From an uncultured Porphyromonadaceae bacterium (lineage in GTDB: Bacteria; Bacteroidota; Bacteroidia; Bacteroidales; Muribaculaceae): a stretch of 5,183 nucleotides of DNA. The stretch's first letter is position 1, and the number at the start of each line of letters is the position of its first letter. Below the pieces are notes generated by a model. The model searched no databases, was not told where the DNA came from, and saw nothing but the letters and a program-made list of their open reading frames with translations. This document shows positions 1 to 5,183 of this stretch, piece by piece. The position numbers and the translations under genes are program-made. Location of the stretch: positions 1 to 5,183 of the forward strand of contig CAJJQT010000152.1 of assembly GCA_905193995.1 (NCBI GenBank), written 5' to 3'.

Positions 1-1230
1 CGCCGCCGCAGAGGGCAGGTTGGTATAGACCGTGGAGGACTCTCCAATCTGCACGGCTGAGGCCTTGTAGGTCTGAAAATTGCTGGTGACTGCATAGGCC
101 GCCACCGCATGCGTGTGCGCCGCGTAGGAGCCGCCGTTGGAATTGATGCGGACGAAACCCTCGACACCCCAGGTGGCCGGAATCATATTGCCGAACCAGG
201 TGAAGAATCCGTTCATGGCATAGCGCGGCCAAGTCAGGCCCGAGAGGAACAGGAATACAACGGAGGTGAAGACGATCGCCAGGAATCCGCTCTCGCGCTC
301 GGTACAGAATCCCTGAAGGGTGAGGCCGAACATCGCCGACGACAGCAGCATCGGCAGCAGGAACAGCAGATAATCGACCGGATCGCCCTGATGCGGCAGG
401 CTGAACATCTCGGGGATAAACCTCACGACATAGATGCACATCGGTATGTAGAGCACTACGTAGCATAGCGCTTTGCCCCAGATAGTGGCGGATACTGACG
501 CCGAGTCCACGGCGAGCGGGTCGATGCCGCCGTTGCGGCGCCGGCGCTCACGCGATGTGCCGGCCAACATGCATATGCCCAGCACCATACTCTGCTGCAG
601 AATAAGAATGATGATACCGGGCATGATAAACGAGGCGAATCCCTGTCCGGGGTCGCCGAGGAAGTTGTTCTTGCTTTCGACCGGCAGTCCGCCGAGGCCC
701 AGGGCAGAGGCTCCGAGCATGTCGAGCTTCGCGCCGGTTATCTCCGAGGCGAGCCTGATCTGTACGTCGGTAAGCGCAGATATGAAAGCCCTGTAGCGCA
801 GCAGCAGACTCATCTCGGCGTAGAAAGGCACCGTGGCGGTCTCGCCGCGCGTGATACGGTCGCTGTAGTCGGCCGGAATCTCCAGGATGCCGAATACCTC
901 GTTGGAGGCGAAGAGCCGCCTGGCCTCGGCCATATCGGCGCAGTAGTCGTAGATCTCGACCGACGGCGAGGCCGAACACATCCTTACCAGATGGCGCGAA
1001 GCCTCCGTACGGGAATGATCGACAACGGCGACCGGCATTTTGGTCACAATCTCCGGATTGTAGATCAGCGTATACGTGACGGGATACAGCAACGGCAGCG
1101 CAATGAAAAAAAGCAGGACGCCGATGTCCCGGACCGTCAGCGACCACTCGCGGCGGAACACGAGGGCCACATCGGCGAACCAGCGGCCGACAGCCTTCAG
1201 CGGATTGTATGTATGACGTTCAGAATTCAT
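1..1230 (-). CDS. ABC-2-type transporter permease, second subunit (YhhJ/YbhR-like), 3' end cut off by the window
   Basis: Inner-membrane subunit of an ABC-2 (ABC2_membrane_3-like) exporter, likely pairing with the permease encoded just upstream. The frame is open for 410 codons from the ATG at 1230 to base 1 with no stop, so the C-terminus is missing. Visible layout: a cytoplasmic N-terminus with FRREW (residues 25-29), TM1 about 36-57, an extracytoplasmic domain about 58-197 containing MPVAVVDHS (65-73) and FGILEIPADY (113-122), then TM2 about 200-223 (PGIIILILQQSMVLGICML), a charged cytoplasmic loop SRERRRR (226-232), TM3 about 251-272, TM4 about 286-308 and TM5 about 315-332. The segment IPATWGVEGFVRIN (350-363) matches the family pattern before the last helix; the residues after it (364-410) are polar, and the last helix has not begun by the edge. 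It starts 12 bases after the upstream permease stop, which suggests translational coupling. Family assignment is firm; substrate is unknown. Confidence 0.9.
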   Translation of the reverse strand, partial: MNSERHTYNPLKAVGRWFADVALVFRREWSLTVRDIGVLLFFIALPLLYPVTYTLIYNPEIVTKMPVAVVDHSRTEASRHLVRMCSASPSVEIYDYCADMAEARRLFASNEVFGILEIPADYSDRITRGETATVPFYAEMSLLLRYRAFISALTDVQIRLASEITGAKLDMLGASALGLGGLPVESKNNFLGDPGQGFASFIMPGIIILILQQSMVLGICMLAGTSRERRRRNGGIDPLAVDSASVSATIWGKALCYVVLYIPMCIYVVRFIPEMFSLPHQGDPVDYLLFLLPMLLSSAMFGLTLQGFCTERESGFLAIVFTSVVFLFLSGLTWPRYAMNGFFTWFGNMIPATWGVEGFVRINSNGGSYAAHTHAVAAYAVTSNFQTYKASAVQIGESSTVYTNLPSAAA

Positions 1231-1242
1231 GACAGCCAAAAA

Positions 1243-2403
1243 TCAAGGAACATAAACCGGGTTGAGACATGCTTTCTTAAGCCTCCACACCAGGGCGGAC
1301 GCCACCAGCGGGAAGAGAATCAGCGCCGCATAGTAATATCTGCAGTAGTAGACCGGGAAAGAGTCGAGACCGGCGAAAATGTAGATCAGAAACATATACC
1401 TGACCGGAACCATATAGGAAAAAATGGCGATCGCGCCGTACATCTCCTGCACCGGGAAGGAGTATCCGGCGAACGAGAACGTCAGGATGCCGATAAGGCA
1501 CGAGAGAATCAGTGCCATGCGGGGATTGGGCACAATGCACGTAAAGAGTACGCCCATAGCCTGCGATGCGATGATGAACAGCTCCATGGCCAGCATCAGC
1601 GCGGGCAGATCGCCGCACGGGAACTGACAGAAGCAGAAGAGCAGCGACAGCAGAAACTGCCCGATGACGCTCCACACCACGAAGTGCGGGATAAGCTTGC
1701 CGGCGAGGGCCACGAACATAGAGCCGCGCGCGGTCGAGAGCCATTGGGGCGAGGTGCCCTTCTTGATCTCCATGGTGATGCCGAACGTCGTCATGATCAT
1801 GATCAGGAGCGCCATGCAGCCGAAAAGGAACGACGGGCTGAGGTAGATCGAATAGTTGAGCCAGGGATTCCCGATAGGATGGTCGGCGATGACGACGGGC
1901 TGCAGCAGAGGCGCCACAGACTCGTCGGCGGCTCCGGCCGACACAAGCTGTGTGCGGACGACTCCGGCCGAAGTGGTCACGGCCACGGTCTTGAAGCCCT
2001 TGAACGAGAGCGTGCCGGGCACGAAATATGTCAGGTTATTGAAAAATTCAAGCGTCGGCCTGCGGCCTGTGACTACGTCGCGCTGAAAATCGGAGGGGAT
2101 GACGAAGAAGCCGTATATGTCGCCGCGGCGCACGGCCGCCATGGCCCGGTCGTAGCTCTCGCCTGCCATGTCGACGGAGATGAGCTCGGTGGCGGCAAGA
2201 TTGCGCGTCACGCGGCGCGACATCTCCGACTGGTCGAGATCGACTATGGCGACAGGCACCTTCAGCGGGAGGCCCGGGCCGAGAATTCCGACGAAAAACA
2301 GCATCAGCAGCAGCGGCACGATGACCATCATCGCCAGGTAGCTTCCCCGCGACGTCATCACGCCTATCTCGCGGCGTATAGATGCTGTCAAGCCTATACT
2401 CAT
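1243..2403 (-). CDS. ABC-2-type transporter permease, first subunit (YhhJ/YbhS-like)
   Basis: Complete 386-residue inner-membrane permease, a usual length for the ABC2_membrane_3 family. It begins at ATG 2403 with a short cytoplasmic helix containing IRREIG (9-14), then TM1 about 21-41 ending the VPLLLMLFF run, a large extracytoplasmic domain about 42-187 with VPVAIVDLDQSE (49-60) and YGFFVIPSDF (97-106), TM2 about 188-210, TM3 about 230-258, TM4 about 267-291, TM5 about 296-316, a short loop with SYMVPVRYMFLIYIF (329-343) and TM6 about 356-374 before a short basic tail. The extracytoplasmic domain pattern is shared with the next gene, so the two are paralogues and probably form a heterodimeric pore. 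It contains no Walker A or B motif and needs a separate ATPase. It lies 43 bases after the adaptor gene and 12 before the second permease. No clear Shine-Dalgarno precedes the start, as is normal in Bacteroidota. Confidence 0.93.
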   Translation of the reverse strand: MSIGLTASIRREIGVMTSRGSYLAMMVIVPLLLMLFFVGILGPGLPLKVPVAIVDLDQSEMSRRVTRNLAATELISVDMAGESYDRAMAAVRRGDIYGFFVIPSDFQRDVVTGRRPTLEFFNNLTYFVPGTLSFKGFKTVAVTTSAGVVRTQLVSAGAADESVAPLLQPVVIADHPIGNPWLNYSIYLSPSFLFGCMALLIMIMTTFGITMEIKKGTSPQWLSTARGSMFVALAGKLIPHFVVWSVIGQFLLSLLFCFCQFPCGDLPALMLAMELFIIASQAMGVLFTCIVPNPRMALILSCLIGILTFSFAGYSFPVQEMYGAIAIFSYMVPVRYMFLIYIFAGLDSFPVYYCRYYYAALILFPLVASALVWRLKKACLNPVYVP

Positions 2404-2446
2404 AGTTCAGGAATGATTGAAATTGCCGGAGTATTACCGGACGTTT

Positions 2447-3466
2447 TTACTTGTAATAGACGGCCGACATGCCGGGACGGAGCCCTTTCACGCTCTCGTC
2501 GGGACGCAGCTTGATCTCGAATGTGCGGCTGTCCCACGAGCCGTTGCTCTTGGTCGAGCGCCAGGTTGCGTACGAGCCCATGTCGCGGATATAGTAGACC
2601 TTGGCCTTGATCTTCTCCTTGTTAAGCGCGGGAATCATTACCTCGATCTCGGCGCCCATGGGGAGGTCGGCGAGCAGTTCCTCGCGGACGTTGAATGTGA
2701 TCCAGCGCTTGTCGAGACGGAGCACGCTCATGATAGGAGTGCCCATGGCCACGAGCTCGCCCGGTTCGGGGTAAATCTCGTCTATGGTTCCGTCGCACGG
2801 GGCTACGAGGTACTGGTCGTCGAGCACGGCCTCGACTTGGGCGACGCCGCCGCCGGCGGCATCGACAAGTGCCTGTGTCGATTCCTTATCCTCGACCTGC
2901 GCTCCGGCCACGGCGAGCGAGTGGTTGCTCTTTGCGGCGCTGAGAGCGGCCACGGCCGCATCATAGGCGGCTTTGGCCTCGTCGCGCTTCTGCTCCGATA
3001 CGACGCCTTCGCGGTAGAGGTTCTCCATGCGGTCGTAGGTCTTTTTGGTGATCTCTACGGCAGCCTGGGCCTGGGCCACCATGTCGGCGGCGGCCTGAAT
3101 GATCTGCGTGCGTGTGCCGGCGTCGACCTTGCGGTTCTGTGCGCGGGCCACATCCTGCATGGCCTGAGCCTGGGTGAGCTGGGCCTCTACGACGGCCGAG
3201 TGGATGCGCACGAGCGTGTCGCCGGCGGCGACAGTGTCGCCCTCCTCGACGAAGAATTCGACTACGCGGCCGGGCATCTTGCCCGAAATGCGCACTGTGG
3301 TACCCTCGACCTGACCTTCCACGAGGTCGTCGGGGCGATTCATGAACAGGAAGCCTATGATGGCGATTACAGCCACAGCGAGCACGACTACGCCCATGGT
3401 GATGAGGAGCCCGCGGTTGGCCTTGCGCTCGGCGGTTGACTGACTGTTGATATTGCTGTCTGACAT
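2447..3466 (-). CDS. HlyD-family periplasmic adaptor (membrane fusion protein, YhiI/YbhG-like)
   Basis: A 339-residue adaptor linking the inner-membrane permeases to the TolC-like channel. Layout: polar cytoplasmic N-terminus (1-19), one membrane anchor (about 20-42), first half of the biotinyl-lipoyl-like domain (about 56-91, with SGKMPGRVVEFFVEEGD), an Ala/Gln-rich coiled-coil hairpin (about 92-215), the second lipoyl half (about 218-250, VAPCDGTIDEI), and a beta-barrel domain (about 252-339, with WITFNVREELL and SYATWRSTKSNGSWDSRTFE). The hairpin tip holds R146, L150 and S157 in the R-x3-L-x6-S spacing known from AcrA-type adaptors that contact TolC; each hairpin arm is near 59 residues. 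The ATG at 3466 is preferred because the membrane anchor follows at a normal distance and the frame upstream of it overlaps the end of the channel gene and encodes unrelated basic sequence. There is no lipobox cysteine, so anchoring is by the helix. The gene lies 38 bases after the channel gene. Confidence 0.94.
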   Translation of the reverse strand: MSDSNINSQSTAERKANRGLLITMGVVVLAVAVIAIIGFLFMNRPDDLVEGQVEGTTVRISGKMPGRVVEFFVEEGDTVAAGDTLVRIHSAVVEAQLTQAQAMQDVARAQNRKVDAGTRTQIIQAAADMVAQAQAAVEITKKTYDRMENLYREGVVSEQKRDEAKAAYDAAVAALSAAKSNHSLAVAGAQVEDKESTQALVDAAGGGVAQVEAVLDDQYLVAPCDGTIDEIYPEPGELVAMGTPIMSVLRLDKRWITFNVREELLADLPMGAEIEVMIPALNKEKIKAKVYYIRDMGSYATWRSTKSNGSWDSRTFEIKLRPDESVKGLRPGMSAVYYK

Positions 3467-3504
3467 ATCTTTAAGGTTGATGTGATTAGCTATGTTAGGG
3501 GATT

Positions 3505-4947
3505 TCAGTAGAGTGTGCCGAGGCATTTCGACAGGTAGACGTTGCAGAGCTGCACGTCGATCATTGCGTCGATCTGCTCGGAATGGGCCTTGAGCCATGC
3601 GGTCTGCGCCTCGAGCACATTGTCGGTGGTGGCGACGCCTTCGGAGAATGCAAGGCCGGCGCAGCGCAGGTTCTCATCGGCGCTGGCGAGGTTGTCGCAG
3701 GTAGTCATGTAGGTCTTGTATGCCTCGGAGGTCTTGAACGAAGCCTGGCGCACCTGCAGTTCGACCATCGACTCGGCGTCGGCGAGCTGGAGCTGCATGA
3801 CGGTCTCGTCGACCGCGGCGGCGCGGTAGCGGTTGTAGTTGCCGCCCCAGTGCCACAGGGGTATGGTCAGCGTGGCGCCGACGGAGAAAGCGCCCTTGAA
3901 CCGGCGCTTGAAGCCGTCGTACATATTCGGGTTGGAGAACGTGTAGGCGCCGACCAGGGCCACGTTGGGGAGCATAGCCGAGAGGGCGAGCTTCTTCTTG
4001 TGACCGGCGATCCGCACGCCCATGCGCAGGGCCTCGAGGTCGGGGCGCCGGGCGTAGACGTCGTTCATGTTGTAGGTATTGGCCACCTCTGCGGTGATCT
4101 CGGGCTGCCCGCGGTCCTCGTCGGCGAGGCGGAAGACGGTGTTGACCGGAAGGCCGCACACCTGCGCGAGCGCCATACGGCTGAGCACAAGGCCGTTCTC
4201 GACCTTGGTCAGGTCGACCTGCGCCGAATTGAGCTTGACGTCGACGCTGAGCACGTCGGCGCGAGTGCAGACACCCTGGTCGAACATCTTGTGCACGTCG
4301 CTGTCGAGCGAATCGAGGAGCGCCACATAGCTCTTGGCCAGATTGTACTTGGCCTTGAGCGACACCACCATCCAGTAGGCGGCGTCGACGGCGTAGATGA
4401 CGTTCTCGGCCTCGGCGTTGTGCATGGCGTGGGCCAGCAGTTCGGCATCGCGCGTGATACGGTTGAGCGCCACGATCTTACCGCCCATATATATGGGCTG
4501 CGTGAGGGTAACGGCTCCGAAAAAGACGTTGTGGATGTTGTAGGTCATCGCCTCCTTCGGTATCAGGGCCACGGTCGAGGGCACATACTGGCCGCCCGGT
4601 CCTTTGATGGGAACGCCAGTCTCTGGATTGGTGACCAGATTGAACTCGTACGAGCCCGTCTTGGGGTCGAACGTCTTGGTGGGCAGGAGCTGGTCGGAGT
4701 CGAAGATAGAAATTTCGCGCTGATTGTATGTGTAGCCGCCTGCGAAGTCGAGCGCCGGCAGATAGGCGGCAAATGCGGCATCCTTCTCATAGCGGGCCTT
4801 GTCGATGTTGCTCCGCGAGATCATTAGCTGTTTGTTTGATCTCAGAGCCATGCTGCGGCACGAATCGAGGGACACGACATCGGCCGACCGTGCGACGAAG
4901 GCGCCGGCCGACAGAGTCAGGAGTGTGATGAAGGCAGATAACCTCAT
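3505..4947 (-). CDS. TolC-family outer membrane efflux protein
   Basis: A 480-residue outer membrane channel subunit, expected to act as a trimer forming a beta-barrel plus periplasmic alpha-helical tunnel. A Sec signal peptide is visible (MRLSAFITLLTLSAGAFVA, cleavage near 20-22), with no lipobox cysteine. Two repeated OEP halves follow, about 27-265 and 297-475. Each half has the family's strand signatures: AYLPALDFAGGYTY (61-74) and TLTQPIYMGGKI (147-158) in the first, AMLPNVALVGAYTF (324-337) and ATLTIPLWHWGGN (358-370) in the second, with RPDLEALRMGV (301-311) opening the second helical part. The stretch at about 78-138 is long, polar and Gly/Pro-rich and probably forms an extended surface loop. 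The frame stays open upstream to an ATG at 5034, but that start puts 29 non-signal residues ahead of the signal peptide and lies upstream of the likely promoter, so 4947 is used. It is the first gene of the operon. Confidence 0.94.
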   Translation of the reverse strand: MRLSAFITLLTLSAGAFVARSADVVSLDSCRSMALRSNKQLMISRSNIDKARYEKDAAFAAYLPALDFAGGYTYNQREISIFDSDQLLPTKTFDPKTGSYEFNLVTNPETGVPIKGPGGQYVPSTVALIPKEAMTYNIHNVFFGAVTLTQPIYMGGKIVALNRITRDAELLAHAMHNAEAENVIYAVDAAYWMVVSLKAKYNLAKSYVALLDSLDSDVHKMFDQGVCTRADVLSVDVKLNSAQVDLTKVENGLVLSRMALAQVCGLPVNTVFRLADEDRGQPEITAEVANTYNMNDVYARRPDLEALRMGVRIAGHKKKLALSAMLPNVALVGAYTFSNPNMYDGFKRRFKGAFSVGATLTIPLWHWGGNYNRYRAAAVDETVMQLQLADAESMVELQVRQASFKTSEAYKTYMTTCDNLASADENLRCAGLAFSEGVATTDNVLEAQTAWLKAHSEQIDAMIDVQLCNVYLSKCLGTLY

Positions 4948-5009
4948 AGGAATAATTAGTTGAACGTTTCTTTTATAACCGAAAAAAGCTGATAAATGTT
5001 CTGCGGGCA

Positions 5010-5017
5010 CAAAAGTA
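5010..5017 (-). promoter_or_regulatory. Bacteroidota -7 promoter element for the efflux operon
   Basis: Read on the minus strand the eight bases are TACTTTTG, a full match to the Bacteroidota -7 consensus TAnnTTTG. A T-rich tract with TTTG (5037-5034 on the minus strand) lies upstream; its 16-base spacing to the -7 box is shorter than the usual 19-21, so the -33 part is weak. Transcription would begin near 5003-5006, giving a leader of about 56-59 bases before the channel gene at 4947. The position also argues against the longer reading of that gene beginning at 5034. Confidence 0.6.
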
Positions 5018-5087
5018 ACAACAATACGTAACACAAAAAACAGCAGACGAAGATGGTACTAAAAATTCGCCCATATGTCCAAAATTC

Positions 5088-5104
5088 TTTCCATCTGTGG
5101 GAAA
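5088..5104. repeat. Short inverted repeat in the divergent promoter region
   Basis: TTTCC (5088-5092) and GGAAA (5100-5104) are perfect 5-base inverted arms around a 7-base centre. The element covers the place where the -33 box of the plus-strand promoter should be, so it could be an operator. The arms are short and the surrounding DNA is AT-rich, so chance is a fair alternative. Confidence 0.25.
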
Positions 5105-5120
5105 AATGTAAAATAATCCG

Positions 5121-5128
5121 TAAATTTG
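5121..5128 (+). promoter_or_regulatory. Bacteroidota -7 promoter element for the divergent plus-strand gene
   Basis: TAAATTTG matches the TAnnTTTG -7 consensus exactly. A partial -33 match, TGTG at 5096-5099 (three of four bases of TTTG), stands 21 bases upstream. The box ends only four bases before the ATG at 5133, so the transcript would start at or within a few bases of the start codon. Confidence 0.55.
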
Positions 5129-5132
5129 CGAA

Positions 5133-5183
5133 ATGAAACACCGCGCGCTGATCATTATCATTGCTGTGCTGGGACTGGCTGCC
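5133..5183 (+). CDS. N-terminus of an exported or membrane protein, cut off by the window
   Basis: Only 17 codons are present, reading MKHRALIIIIAVLGLAA and still open at the window edge. The basic start (K2, H3, R4) followed by an unbroken hydrophobic stretch is a typical signal peptide n- and h-region; a signal anchor or a lipoprotein signal whose cysteine lies beyond the edge are equally possible. A perfect -7 promoter element just upstream supports a real gene here. It is divergent from the efflux operon and shares its 185-base upstream region, so a regulatory or functional link is possible but not shown. No family can be assigned. Confidence 0.6.
   Translation, partial: MKHRALIIIIAVLGLAA

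Noticed and set aside
548..1147. 199-codon minus-strand frame overlapping the second permease in another frame
   Set aside because: The true frame gives a continuous permease with transmembrane helices from 1230 to base 1; this one is Arg-rich and featureless.
2422..2440. Possible hairpin between the adaptor and first permease (two CCGG blocks)
   Set aside because: The stem is only four base pairs around a seven-base loop and is not followed by a T tract on the minus strand, so it is neither a terminator nor a supported control element.
991..2514. 507-codon open frame on the plus strand, antisense to both permeases
   Set aside because: It lies opposite two clear membrane-protein genes, crosses their boundary, and its translation is a low-complexity Arg/His/Glu/Asp/Gln-rich chain with no domain. 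Long antisense frames are expected where third codon positions are strongly G/C.
2417..3439. 340-codon plus-strand open frame antisense to the adaptor
   Set aside because: The translation is a His/Gly/Leu-rich mirror of the Ala/Gln/Glu-rich adaptor codons, with no recognisable fold or start signal.
3583..4827. 414-codon plus-strand open frame antisense to the channel gene
   Set aside because: Same cause: a Val/Gly/His-rich shadow of a confidently identified TolC-family gene.
4956..5161. Two small minus-strand open frames in the gap between the divergent genes
   Set aside because: They overlap the promoters and each other, and the Phe/Cys-rich translations reflect AT-rich DNA; no family or start signal supports them.

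Overview
The window carries most of a single minus-strand export operon and the first codons of a divergent plus-strand gene. The coding sequence is GC-rich with strong G/C at third codon positions, while the gap near the right end is AT-rich. Both divergent genes have upstream matches to the Bacteroidota -7 promoter element TAnnTTTG, and no gene start shows a clear Shine-Dalgarno sequence. Together with the protein families this suggests a relatively GC-rich member of the Bacteroidales (for example Muribaculaceae or Rikenellaceae-like). The phylum is a fairly firm inference; the family is a guess.

Layout, read along the minus strand from right to left: a TolC-family outer membrane channel protein (4947-3505), a membrane-anchored HlyD-type periplasmic adaptor (3466-2447), a first ABC-2-type permease (2403-1243), and a second, paralogous ABC-2-type permease (from 1230, running off the left edge at base 1 without a stop). 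Gaps between genes are 38, 43 and 12 bases and hold no convincing terminator, so the four are most likely one transcript. On the plus strand a gene begins at 5133; only 17 codons are present and they look like a signal peptide. The 185 bases between the divergent genes carry both promoters and a few short repeats. There is no gene-free stretch above 300 bases, and I see no RNA gene, mobile element or CRISPR array.

Together the operon encodes the membrane-spanning parts of a tripartite efflux or secretion machine: two ABC-2 permease subunits in the inner membrane, an adaptor crossing the periplasm, and a TolC-like duct through the outer membrane. It resembles the E. coli YhiI/YhhJ and YbhG/YbhS/YbhR sets. 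The adaptor keeps the R-x3-L-x6-S hairpin-tip motif that docks AcrA-like adaptors to TolC, which ties it to the neighbouring channel gene. No ATP-binding subunit is visible; it may lie beyond the left edge or elsewhere in the genome. The substrate cannot be read from the sequence.

This is a recognisable family arrangement, not an obviously new system. The points most worth a second look are the missing ATPase, an enlarged external loop in the second permease, and a plus-strand promoter so close to its start codon that the message may be leaderless.
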